In this document: positions 12,479-22,726 of the stretch, piece after piece
How the letters are laid out: every line of letters begins with the position of its first letter
Numbering within the stretch: the stretch's first letter is position 1
Assembly: GCA_963170055.1 (NCBI GenBank)
Contig: CAUJGJ010000003.1
Location: 488,844 to 552,843 of the forward strand
DNA from: Halisarca cf. caerulea
Lineage: Eukaryota > Porifera > Demospongiae > Chondrillida > Halisarcidae
Length of the DNA stretch: 64,000 bases
Direction of reading: 5' to 3'
Notes under the pieces: generated by a model
Seen by the model: only the letters and a program-made list of their open reading frames with translations
Databases searched by the model: none
Told to the model about the DNA's origin: nothing
Made by a program: the position numbers and the translations under genes

Positions 12479-12544
12479 TAAGCTCAAGGGCTTACCAGCT
12501 AGTCAGGAAATCAGAACATTGGAAAGAGGATGGACGGATGAGAA
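12479..12544 (+). CDS. Short exon d leading into a coiled coil
   Basis: Exon of 66 nt between TTCTAATAG and GTAAGTTC. In phase 2 it reads KLKGLPASQEIRTLERGWTD and joins exon e in frame. Exon c ends in phase 1, so at least one exon between them is not identified. Confidence 0.4.
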
Positions 12545-12648
12545 GTAAGTTCTAAGCTAGTCAACAGTTGATGATGTCTCCCAATTACCACATTGTGTTT
12601 ACAATGATATACAGCTGTTCTTGCTCTGTATTGGGTACTGCTGCACAG

Positions 12649-12722
12649 TGAGGAGGGCCGGATTAGGCGGCTGGAGGAAAGTGAGAAAATGACCAATGAT
12701 CTACTAGTGAACAAGCTCCAAG
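12649..12722 (+). CDS. Coiled-coil exon e
   Basis: Exon of 74 nt between CTGCACAG and GGTAATGAG. It encodes EEGRIRRLEESEKMTNDLLV, ends NKLQ and continues in frame into exon f. Heptad-like Leu/Ile spacing and high charge suggest a short coiled coil linking two modules. Confidence 0.5.
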
Positions 12723-12808
12723 GTAATGAGTTTGTGATGGTTTCTTAAGATGTGCATGCTATGTCATTGACCTACACTTTATGTACATGTTTTCTTTCTT
12801 GTGTACAG

Positions 12809-12988
12809 TTGTGGGTAGTCTGGTTATGAGGCTACTTAAGGATGGACAGGACCAGCTCATTGAACCTGGCCTCTCTATACTCAGGGGCGGTCCATGGTGT
12901 GTCTGGTACTTGAATCTGGATAGCATCATTGCAGTTCTACTAGAGCAATACAATGCTGGAGGTCCCGGAGTTGTAGACAAATTGAGAG
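12809..12988 (+). CDS. Module exon f
   Basis: Exon of 180 nt between GTGTACAG and GGTTTGTA, phase 1 at both ends. It encodes VGSLVMRLLKDGQDQLIEPG and ends GVVDKLRG. Its length, phase and closing LxG repeat the design of exons a-c. No known motif stands out. Later exons of the gene are not recognised. Confidence 0.5.
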
Positions 12989-13153
12989 GTTTGTACTATG
13001 TCCACTACAACCTTACATCATTGTATTGGAGCTAGGCCATGTGCTATCATGCTTATATATCAATAACACTGCTAGTGAGGGCAAGTTAGCATGGAGTATT
13101 AGGGTGCATGACCCATTCAGAGTTACTATATTGTTTTTATGCAATATTATATA

Positions 13154-13214
<61 letters not shown>

Positions 13215-14155
13215 CCCTATAACAAAAGAAAGGAAAACAAATAGTAAGCAAAATCACAATGGAAATATGACTACATCAGAGAAATACTTAACAGTACCTA
13301 ACAAAAGTGACATTGAATTCTATTCATACATTTTTGATAGTTTAGGCTTGATTTTGTTCTGTCAATCCCTTAATAAGCCAAGAACACATTATTTGCACTG
13401 AAATCTGCCACTCTTGTTACCTGGAATGCCTCAAAAAATGGCTTCCTTGAACACAAACGGGACTGGTTTCAGCATAGATAGTAGTAAGAGTGACGTTTTT
13501 GATTTTTATTGTTGACCAATATAACCAACCACTTTAAAGCACAGAATTACCCAATAAAAACACCAAGTTCTAACTTCTAGAGCAATCTTTCGGGAAGAAA
13601 GATCAAAAAGTTGGCATTGTTTCAGTTCTCTTGGAATGACTTAGGCTACAGTATGATCAAATCATAGATACGAAGTATTTAAGCTGTGTCATGTTTCAGC
13701 TGTAGTTTTCACATCGATTGGTAAAACTATGTATATAGGCCTATACTGCACATTAATTCACAATGGTACCTGTGCACTCTCAAAGCATTCATTTAAGAGT
13801 GATGGCCTGACCAAGCAAATGTACATTCCCCCAACCCTGTAATATCATCAACAATGGTAGTGATTCATATGTAGGGATGACGTGAAACATGGAGCATGGG
13901 CCCTCATACATTAGAATCATGCAGCTGTAGGTTTGCTGGAAGTCACTTCTAGTACATTTAGAAGCTCCAAAAACAGCTTATTTGGCTGTTACGACCATTT
14001 TTTGATCGGTCTAAGTATAAAAGAAGCGACTGGGCGCCATATATGAGCTAGTTGAAATAGTTCTTTGTGGCTAGGTATATCCATCAATTAATCCTAAATC
14101 GTCCACACTAGCCAGAATTTGAAAAGTAGTAATTCCAACGTTTCCGCAACACAGT
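12989..14155. other. Non-coding, with (TA)n at 13158-13213
   Basis: A TA microsatellite of about 28 units. The rest has no recognisable gene or repeat boundary. Confidence 0.4.
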
Positions 14156-15510
14156 CGCAGGTATGTTATGTCTGATTTGGACATAAACAAAAATGGTCGC
14201 CGTTATCGAAGTAGTGAAATCAATCGGTCTGTTTTGCATGTGCACGAGTAGTGATGCCAAGAAAACGCTTTGCATTGTTTCTTAAGCATATCTACTTTGG
14301 ATCTGAGTGTTTTGGATTCTTGTGGAGAGACACGAAACTTCGTGGGACGAGTTTTTCTAACTGTATGAGAAAACATAAAAATGCAAAAACGCGGTGGTAG
14401 AAACTTAGGCTTTTGGACACAAAACTGGGCTCAAAAGAACACACAGATATCGAACTTCTTAAATCCAAATCAGGGTCTTTAGGCTCCACTGCATGGCTGT
14501 TATGTCCAACGATTTGTGCAAAATTCTAGGGTGACTAGTTACAATCCGTTGGACATAAAGCAAACGAAACAACGTACAAAGACCCTGATTCGGATTCTAG
14601 GGATTTGACCCTTTGGGGACAATACCTCAAAGTTTCATGCTGAGAATCGGAGATTTCTACCACCGCGTTTTTCGATGAAGTTTTCTTGTGGTGAAAGTCA
14701 TCTTCCTTCGGTAAAGTCACGTGACATCACATGCAATTCTAGCTAGGGCATAGACTGAGGTCTATGGCTAGAGTTGTATGTGCTCGCGTGGTGAAAAAAC
14801 GTTTTAGTGCAAAAGGTGGAGATCTGGATGATGGCTTTTAAACCTTATAAAGTGGGTTTGAAATGAACGTAGGATCAATATTTACATTTTCACCGCGTAT
14901 ACTTTTTAATTCTATACTCCTTGGCTGTTATGTGCAGCCTTTTGTGGCTTTCCAGCCAGAACAAGACAAGAAATAGTGTGGCATATCTCGAACGAAACAA
15001 TCAATCAAAAGTATACGCAGTGAAATATAGCTTTACCTTTTAGAAATCCTCCTTACATTTTTGTAGTCATGGACCGCCATTTGGATCTCAGCCTTTCACA
15101 AAGAAATTTGCCCCGAAGAAGGCTTCTCTCGAGGCCAATTCAACCATACGATCTTACGTAGCTCCGTGGTTCTAAACGATTGAAGAAGTTGGAAAAAGAT
15201 TGTCAACTTTCCTCGGCGTCGAATCTTCCCTTCCAATATCCAGTTGTACTTAAAATCGGCGTACATTCTATCCAACCTGCCGAAGAAAGCGTTAACATCC
15301 GAAAACTAATGCTTAGAATTTCGAGAATAGAACGTGCTGTGTAAAGTTGGGTAGGGTCTGGAGCTTCTACTTTCTTGTCGAGGCTTTTCCTAAGCTGATT
15401 CACGTTACTGGCACATGACCAACCCACGCAATTCAGTGGTAATGAAATTCATACTGTGAAAACCACAAAACGCCCATGTTTTGGCTAGATTCGGACATAA
15501 CTTACCTGCG
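14156..15510. mobile_element. CACTA-like element, subfamily A, copy 1
   Basis: 1355 bp. The left end is CGCAGGTATGTTATGTCTGA and the right end TTCGGACATAACTTACCTGC followed by G. It is flanked by GT on both sides (14154-14155, 15511-15512). Inside, GCGGTGGTAGAAACTTAGG at about 14391 pairs with GATTTCTACCACCGCG at about 14649. A CAGGGTCTT / GACCCTG pair is nested within. At the apex lies GGCTGTTATGTCCAACG, with its inverted partner CGTTGGACATAAAGC at about 14550. A second palindrome at 14880-15040 pairs TTTTCACCGCGTATACTTTT with AAAAGTATACGCAGTGAAA around another GGCTGTTATGTGCAG. No transposase is encoded. Confidence 0.85.
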
Positions 15511-15512
15511 GT

Positions 15513-15985
15513 TGCCTTCATCAGGGAATATCACAGGGTGAAAACTCAAAGCTTTTATACAGAAGGGTAGTAATATGTGGTGATTGTGTAAGGATAACAT
15601 GCTAAATAAATGGGATACAGTGGTATGGCAACATGCATTGCTAAATAAATGTACAATGGGATGTCACATGATGATGGTGGTTTGTGTGCTCTAAGCAGAT
15701 GAACAAGAATTTTAGTGAGTCTTAGTCAAGTAATGAGGTGTACTCCCTAGGTATTGTACCTTTTCTCTGTTGATTGTGTTGTCATCCTTCTGTATGTGCC
15801 AGCTTTCCAGTAAGCATCTGGTTGTCACATGGGGATGTGCATCAATGATCTCTGCTGCGGTTGTATCAAAATGATGGCCCGATTTACACGCGTGCTCGGC
15901 TACAGCAGATGTGGCCAGATCACCATTCTTGATCATACAGCGGTGTTCTGTCATCCATTGTTTTAAGTAACAATGAAGATCAACA
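15513..15985 (-). pseudogene. Penelope-like element remnant (GIY-YIG end)
   Basis: The minus strand encodes LKQWMTEHRCMIKNGD, SAVAEHACKSGHHFD and NREKVQYLGSTPHY. This is the C-terminal part of the GIY-YIG endonuclease region found in Penelope-like retroelements (R..EH, SA.AEH...GH, NRE). Just 3' of it, near 15535-15515, lies CCCTGATGAAGGCAAC, the motif that follows this region in the other copies at 25790 and 46320. Both sides are cut by CACTA-like insertions, one ending at 15510 and one starting at 15986. Confidence 0.7.
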
Positions 15986-16237
15986 CGCAGGTGAGTTATG
16001 TCCAATTTTGGACATAACACAAAATGGCCGACACTTTGTAAACGCTAAAATTAACCCCCAGTTTTTGCTTTCTGCAATGGGTAATATTGGCATGAACCTA
16101 CTATTCCACATTGCAAACATATTGACGGGATGTTGGTGTTCTCTTTAAGACAATCTATAAGTCGAATGTCCCACTACACGCGATTTCTTCGGCTACTGTC
16201 GAAAAGACAAAAAAGCAAAAATCGTGGTGGTAAAAAC
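15986..16237. mobile_element. CACTA-like element, subfamily B, 5' fragment
   Basis: The left end CGCAGGTGAGTTATGTCCAA follows CA and cuts into the Penelope remnant. About 250 bp align closely with 39357-39605, up to the CGTGGTGGTAAAAA block. The right half is missing, and the sequence passes directly into repeat H. Confidence 0.75.
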
Positions 16238-16239
16238 AA

Positions 16240-16390
16240 CCCTATCGCATATCGACAAGTAGAGTAGGAAATTGGTAATAATAGCACCCAGCGCCAAATC
16301 TGAACTATGCAAGGGTAATTTTAAATAGTATATTAGCCAATACTTAGCCAGAGTCCTCATAGTTTTAAGAAAACAAATGATGCAAGTCAC
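16240..16390. repeat. Dispersed repeat H, copy 1
   Basis: Reverse complement matches 41655-41795. The shared core is CCCTTGCATAGTTCAGA with CTCTACTTGTCGAT. The family is unknown. Confidence 0.6.
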
Positions 16391-16554
16391 CACACGTCGT
16401 ACTAATCTAGACAGAAATTTTGCGCTCAAAACTCACGCTCTAAATTCAATGTTGCAATCTCCATATCTTCGTCCGATGGACCACTGATGTAGCCCTATTA
16501 GTCGTCATCTTTAGAAGCAAATTTGAAAGACCTGAGAAGAATTTTGTAGGAGAA

Positions 16555-16765
16555 GATTCTCTGTCTGTAACACCATGTCGACTGCGGTCACAAACCATTT
16601 CTTGAAAGTTATTCCTATCGTTTGCAAGTTTTAAAAGAGAAAAAGGAAACTTATGTTGACGTGTTCAAGATATAAATGGGCTAATAAGTACTCCCCATGG
16701 TGATTTCTAATTATTTTTTTCGAAGGGGTACAATCCGCCATGTTTATGCACGTGGCAATCGTTCC
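16555..16765. repeat. Dispersed repeat I, copy 1
   Basis: Reverse complement matches 38861-39085. Shared blocks include CACAAACCATTTCTTGAAAG, CGAAGGGGTACAATC and GCACGTGGCA. Confidence 0.65.
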
Positions 16766-16806
16766 GTTACTTTTAACTGGCACTGTATATATATATAATT
16801 ATGTTA

Positions 16807-16920
16807 TAGTTATATCCCGATACAAGCATGATATGCAGGTTATCGCCCAAGACCAAGGCAAAGCCGAGGTCACGGGCGATGACCTGGATATCATGCGAGT
16901 GAACCGGGATATAACTAACT
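16807..16920. repeat. Imperfect palindrome
   Basis: Arms of about 42 bp: AGTTATATCCCGATACAAGC with CATGATATGCAGG and ATCGCCC, paired with GGGCGATGACCTGGATATCA and CCGGGATATAACT. The loop is about 20 bp. It may be a short foldback MITE. No second copy was seen. Confidence 0.7.
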
Positions 16921-17234
16921 TCTATCCCATGCAAATAAAAAATATTATTTTCAATTAGTAGACTTGATTGGCAACAATAGATTAAATTAACACCAAATTG
17001 ACTATCGATTAATACCTGGTAGTAATTTACCCGGGGGATAACTACCATGCATACATGCCCAGTTTTTCCTTTCATCTTTCACAAACTGGGATAGAAATAT
17101 ATATATACCACCTTCCAATTTGTAATGCACAATTCCATTATGAAATACCCAGCCAAGGATCCAGAAAATTTGCAAACCCAAGAAGAGCAAAGGAAAGATC
17201 AAAGAAGTTGTTTAGTGTTTGCCTATTCAAAACA

Positions 17235-17490
17235 CAAAACAATTTAACTGAATAAGATTGCCTCATTTCAGCTGCAGTTTTCTCTTTGGTGTACCAATAA
17301 CACGCTGGTTACCCACAAATGTGCCATATTTGAGTGAAGTGTTGCTATTTGGCTCATCTATAGAGGCAACAAATTAGTTGACTCTTGTGGTAAGGCTTAC
17401 AAATTAGTTGGCCTCAGTTTATTTTTGCCTCAAGATCAGCTGTGTGTTGGGTAATCTTAAAATAATTGGACACAATAAAAATAATCTGTT
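17235..17490. repeat. Repeat D, partial copy
   Basis: Matches family D from CTCATTTCAGCTGCAGTTT to AATAATTGGACACAATAAAA. It contains the unoccupied TA (17359-17360) that corresponds to the E insertion site in the copy at 40256-41435. Confidence 0.7.
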
Positions 17491-17778
17491 GTATATCAAT
17501 ATGTATGTATTTGTCACTGTATTGACATACCTTACCCGAAGAAACAAAAATACAACTGTAAATTTTATACAATATTACAAGACTTTAGCTAGCCTTATGT
17601 AATATAGGTATAGCTGTTAACCTATAATTTTCAAGTTCTGAAAATACACAAAAAAGGTATACTCTCTCCCACTCTACACTGTCATGTGATTCAACAAAAT
17701 TAATGCATATCAATCAAACAACCTCACAGCCCCACACTTGATCCTCTAAATGCATGTACTCTGAATGAAATGGTTGCA

Positions 17779-19152
17779 CGCAGGTATGTTATGTCAGATC
17801 TTGGACACAAACAAAAATGGCCGCCGTTATCGAAGGAGTAAAATTTATTGGTCTGTTCGGCATGTGCACAAATAGTGATGCCCAGAAAACACTTTGTATT
17901 ATATCTTAAGCATATGTACTTTGTATCTAGGTCTTTTAGATTATTGTCGAGGGTCACAAAACTTCGTATGACGAGTTTTTTCCGACCGTATAAGAAAACA
18001 TAAAAATGCAAGAATGTGGTGGTAGAAACTTAGGCTTTTGAACACAAAACTGGGTTCAAAAGAACACACTGATACCGAACTTACTAAATTGAATTCAGGG
18101 TCTTCAGGCTCCACTGCATGGCTGTTATGTCCAACGATTTGTGCAAAATTCTAGGGTAACCAGTTACAATCCGTTGGACATAAAGGAAATGGAACAACGT
18201 ACAAAGACCCTGAATTCGATTCTAGGGGTTTGGACCTTTAGGAACAATACTTCAAAGTTTCAAGCTGGAAATCGTAGATTTCTACCACCGCAATTTTCAA
18301 TAAAATTTTCTTGTGGTGAAAGTCATCTTCACTCAGTAAAGTCACGTGCCATCACATGCACTGCTATAGATAAACAGTGCACAATTTCTGTTTGTGGTGA
18401 AACTAGCTGGTGGAAAATGCCGAAATCTATAGAGGTTGGTGGCTTTTAAACCGTGTAAAAGTGGGTTTAACATACACTTCGGATCAATATCTAACTTTAA
18501 ATTTCCACTGCGTATATATACTTTTGAAATTCTATTCCTTGGCTCTTATGTGCAGCTTTTTGTAGTTTTCCACCCAGGACAAGACAAGAAATTGTTAAGC
18601 ATAGCTTGAAAAGAACAAGCATTGCCAATCAAAACCATACGCAAGGTGAAAATTTAGCTTTACCTATTAGAAATCATTCTTTAAGTTTCTGTAGTCATGG
18701 ACCGCCATCTAGATCTCCTCTTTTCACAAAGATTTTGACCAGTGAAGGCTTCTCTCTGGGCTAAAATTGATCTTCTTGCACTACTCTGTTAAATCTTCAG
18801 TGTACGTTCTTACATAGCCCCGTGGTTTTAAATGAAGGAGTTAAACGATTGTGAAGTTCTGATTCCGCCCTTTCAAAATCTAGTTTGTACTTAAGTCGTG
18901 GTACATTTTATCCAATCCTGCCAAAGAAAGCGTTACCATCCTAAAACGAATGCTTAGAAGTTCGACAACAAAGCGTGCTGTCTAAAGTTGGGTAGGGTCT
19001 GGAGCTTAACTTGCTTATTGCGGAGCTTCCTTATTCCTGATTCACGTTACCAGCACATGATCAACCCACACAATTCATTGATAATGAGATTCATACCGTG
19101 AAACCCACAAAGCGCCCGTGTTTTGACTAGATTCGGACATAACTTACCTGCG
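17779..19152. mobile_element. CACTA-like element, subfamily A, copy 2
   Basis: 1374 bp. The left end is CGCAGGTATGTTATGTCAGA and the right end GGACATAACTTACCTGCG, flanked by CA at 17777-17778 and 19153-19154. It has the same two internal palindromes as the copy at 14156, with GGCTGTTATGTCCAACG at the first apex (18119) and GGCTCTTATGTGCAG at the second (18541). Diverged but full length, with no transposase. Confidence 0.85.
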
Positions 19153-19189
19153 CATCAGTGAGACAAACTAACCTCAGACCACCTTGCTG

Positions 19190-19435
19190 TAACCTCTTCT
19201 GTAATGTACTAGGTGTTCTAAGGCAGTGTGCTGTGTATTGTAATGTACCAGGTGTAATGAGGTAGTGTGTTGTGTGTTGTAATGTACTAGGTGTACTGAG
19301 GCAGTGTGCTATGTATTATAATGTACCAGGCGTATTGAAGTAGTGTGCTGAGTGTTGTAATGTACTAGGTGTACTGAGGTAGTGCATGTGTTGTGTGCTG
19401 TAATGAACCAGGTATACTGAGGTAGGTGAGGCATG
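19190..19435. repeat. Minisatellite, ~40-bp unit
   Basis: About six degenerate tandem units built on TGTAATGTACTAGGTGTACT plus GAGGCAGTGTGCT. Open frames across it are a by-product of the repeat. Confidence 0.8.
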
Positions 19436-19550
19436 GTAGAATAGGTGAGGCCATACAGTGAATGGCAGATTGTTAAGAGAGAACAGCATAGCACCAGAAA
19501 GGTAATCATAAGATGCTCCTATGTCATGGTTGTACTCACCTCTTTTGCAG

Positions 19551-19720
19551 TCCTCATCTTTTGCTACTGGAATGGTTTGATTTCAGATAAGGAGTGTGAA
19601 AGAGTTTACTCACTGGCTGATCCTGAGTGGAGGACTCAGCTGGAGGCATTGCAGAATAAAGACATCAATCTTGTGCTTCATGGGAGGTGGGAAGAGTACT
19701 ATTCCAGACAATATGGCAAG
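19551..19720 (+). CDS. Candidate exon of an unrecognised protein
   Basis: An open segment between TCTTTTGCAG and GGTACCG. It reads FCYWNGLISDKECERVYSLA, continues ADPEWRTQLEALQNKD and ends RWEEYYSRQYGK. The composition and helix-forming pattern look protein-like, and the 5' phase (1) matches the upstream module exons. It may be a later exon of that gene, but no domain is recognised. The GTACCG donor is weak. Confidence 0.35.
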
Positions 19721-19861
19721 GTACCGATATATGTTAGACCGGATAATTTGTGAATATAAACCGGAATTACATGTCCTAGTAGAAACCAGGGAAACCAGGG
19801 GAGAGGTTTTAGGCTTGTGTACTGTATGTGGATGTTGTGTATTGAGTTCTACACATGTGGA

Positions 19862-20408
19862 TGTTGTGAGGCGGTGTTACTACACAGGTGGATGGTGTGA
19901 GGTGGTGTAACTACACAGGTGGATGTTGTGAGGTGGTGTTACTACACAGGTGGATGGTGTGAGGTGGTGTTACTACACAGGTGAATGGTGTGAAGTGGTG
20001 TTACTACACAGGTGGATGGTGTGAGGTGGTGTTACTACACAGGTGGATGTGGATGGTGTGAGGTGGTGTTACTACACAGGTGAATGGTGTGAAGTGGTGT
20101 TACTACACAGGTGGATGGTGTGAGGTGGTGTTACTACACAGGTGGATGGTGAGAGGTGGTGTTACTACACAGGTGGATGGTGTGAGTTGGTGTTACTACA
20201 CAGGTGGTTGTTGTGAGGTGGTGTTACTACACAGGTGGATGGTGAGAGGTGGTGTTACTACACAGGTGGATGGTGTGAGGTGGTGTTACTACACAGGTGG
20301 ATGGTGTGAGGTGGTGTTACTACACAGGTGGATGGTGTGAGGTGGTGTTACTACACAGGTGGATGGTGTGAGGTGGTGTTACTACACAGGTGGATGTTGT
20401 GAGGCGGA
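19862..20408. repeat. Minisatellite, 31-bp unit
   Basis: About 17 tandem copies of a 31-bp unit with core GGTGGTGTTACTACACAGG and GGATGGTGTGA. Units are nearly identical, pointing to recent expansion or homogenisation. A repetitive open frame across it (GGVTTQVDG) is an artefact. Confidence 0.9.
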
Positions 20409-20659
20409 GATTACTTGTTTACATGATGTCACTGTTAACTTTCGTTTAGAGGGCAGTGTAAACGAGACTTTTCTACACTAGGATTTAGCACTCATCCAGG
20501 GACTTTGAACTTCGTTCAATTTAAAGTGATGTACAAATTTGGCCACAACATTATAAATATACATTATCTCTCCAGACTACCATTGAACAGACACCTGAAG
20601 TCAGAAATCATTGCAAAATGCTATAAGTAATGTCACGTCCATGAATAGACCAAATAGTG

Positions 20660-21335
20660 GAAATTCAACTTGTGAAGCCTCCCTCAGGTGCTCAGGCATC
20701 TTTTATTTTCTTCCTTGTCCTCTTCTTGTTTTTTTTTAATTCAAATGCTACATCCAGCCGTTACTTGAGTATTGGGATGTGGTATAGATTAGCTGTATTA
20801 AAAGTGACTCAGCAAGGCTTCAAACTCTCTTCAACTATGCTTGTAAACTTGCTCTTCACAAACCTTGCCAGTACTGCAGCCTCTGTATTATGAAATCAAC
20901 TTGGTTTGGCCTTACTAGTTGCTCATAGAAACCACCATCTTGTCCTTCCAACCTTCCTCCAATGAAGACTGTCCTTGGACAGTGAGCCTTCACACTTTTG
21001 CCAGCACCTCACGTTGAAGATTTCTTCCACCCTATTTATGTACAGTGAGTTTTCCCTGCCTGCCTTCAAAATGATGCACATCTAATCCAAAGACCACGCA
21101 TGATCTGTTGCTAAATTATATTCATTTCTATTACTATCCTTTTGTAATGTTAAATATTCTATGAATTTCTTGCATACGGTATGCCATCACCTTTTTGTAG
21201 TATTTTTATTGACTTCTTGACTCTTTTGTGCATGTCTTACTGTTGTTTTTTTCATTTCTGTACTCTTACTAAGTGCCTAGGATAGTAGCTATGGCCAAAG
21301 GCCTTCCCAAGTAAAATAAGCTAACCTAACCTAAC
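20660..21335 (+). pseudogene. Non-LTR retrotransposon 3' end
   Basis: Frames with stops spell LEYWDVV, RLQTLFNYACKLALHKP and, later, a GLTSC-type block. This is the pattern of the C-terminal end of the reverse transcriptase region in non-LTR elements of the Jockey/CR1/RTE type (LEY.D.VW, LQ..QN.A...L). The sequence closes near 21335 with a short AACCT repeat tail. It is 5'-truncated and inactive. Confidence 0.55.
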
Positions 21336-21519
21336 CCAACCTAGCCCTTCTAAACAATAGTTAATTCTGTGCCACTATAATAAACTTTGCTAGTTTGGTG
21401 TTCCCTGTAGGAATATGGAAGCAAAACATGCTCACATGACGAATGCATCATTATGTAGCTTAATATTATAACAAAAATGCAACTTTGAAAAAAAATCTTT
21501 CATACTTTACATTACGACG

Positions 21520-21720
21520 ATACAGACCGACGACGAACTTCAAGATTCTTTGCGAGTTTTTGACGATTCTGAAGAAGATTCGGACCATGAAGGTGTTTTT
21601 TTACTATCAGAAATGGAACGCCGGGTTGAAGAGCAGCACTTAGAGAAGCAACAGAGAGAGCATTACCATGAGGCTTATGACGTAGAGCAAGATACTTTGA
21701 TGCGTCAAAACCGTTACTAA
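21520..21720 (+). CDS. Acidic open segment, unrecognised
   Basis: An open frame reads DDELQDSLRVFDDSEEDSDH, continues through ERRVEEQHLEKQQREHYHEA and ends DTLMRQNRY before TAA. It is very acidic, then Glu/Gln-rich and helical. It may be the terminal exon of a host or transposon gene. The start and family are unknown. Confidence 0.3.
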   Translation: MQTDDELQDSLRVFDDSEEDSDHEGVFLLSEMERRVEEQHLEKQQREHYHEAYDVEQDTLMRQNRY

Positions 21721-22089
21721 AAACATTTTAATTTTCCACATAAAATATAGTAAACTTATTACTTAATGTTTTATGCAGTGCTAAACCTCACTATTGCCTA
21801 AATAACAGCCTGAACTGTGAGATAAGTCTGTTACTAATTCCTGATAGGTGCCGAATAATAATTCTCAATATGCAAAACTGAGGAATGCTATCACATGTAC
21901 AACTGGATGAGAGAAGTATATTATTCTGCTGGGTACAATGCACAGAAGCTCCAAGGAATTACTTTTTGCTCCATTGGGAGTTCAGTACACAACTCAATTT
22001 TCCATGCATGAGCAATTTTACCAAGCAGTCCATTTCCTATGAGAAGTTGTTTCGTTTGAGCATCCCTTTGTTAGAGGAGCAACCTGCTG

Positions 22090-22622
22090 GGAGGACATAG
22101 CTAGTGCTCTTCAAGCCGAGTTTCCTCAAAAGTTAGGGGAAATTACCGCTTGAACTCTATGAGAAAGGGTGCATAATTTAATGGATAATTTTGTAAAATC
22201 AGATGCAAAACAAAGGAAGCAAAGTGGAACGGAGGAAGAATTCAAGAAAAAGGAGCAGCTTTTGGAATCCCTGCAAGGTAGATTTATGGAGAAGGACCAA
22301 AGGCAGGCAGCAAAGATTAAGGGGGAAGAGTACAGGGAGGAAGGTGAGAAATTACGTGATGATGCCATGCAAACTTTGAAGGATAAGAATCATTATGAGG
22401 AGGAAGAGCCTAGAAGCAGGAGAAGAAAAGTATTTGATGAAGAAAATTTGGAATGAGAAGAAAGCATTGAGAGATGAAGAGCTGAAATTGAGGGAGAAAG
22501 AGTTAGAGCTGAGAGGAAGGGAGTTGTCTCTTCAAGAAAAAAGAGCACAGCAGGCAGAAGACATGAACCGTGTACAAATGGCTGACCTCATTGAACTCAA
22601 AGAAAAAATCTGTAACAGTTAA
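22090..22622 (+). pseudogene. SANT/Myb-like DNA-binding protein remnant with coiled coil
   Basis: The frame ACWEDIASALQAEFPQKLGE followed by ITA*TL*ERVHNLMDNF has the W..IA..L...F.....R..RER...L layout of SANT/Myb-like proteins linked to Harbinger-type transposons. Two TGA codons stand where Arg is expected, so CGA was probably mutated by CpG loss. Downstream SGTEEEFKKKEQLLE and a long Glu/Lys/Arg coiled coil follow, with one frame change near 22430. Confidence 0.5.
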
Positions 22623-22726
22623 TATAGGAGTGTATTATTCATCATTTCTCATCATCATACACGTTGCTGCAAGTAATCAATAAGAGTTGTGGTTGTGAGT
22701 TAATATGGGTTGCTACATCAGGGCCG

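Noticed and set aside
20080..20340. Open frame with a repeated GGVTTQVDG peptide
   Set aside because: Produced by the 31-bp minisatellite; the repeat runs through all three frames and has no gene context.
21300..21345. AACCT repeats as an interstitial telomere
   Set aside because: Only a few degenerate units, and they sit exactly at the end of a non-LTR remnant, so a retroelement tail is simpler.
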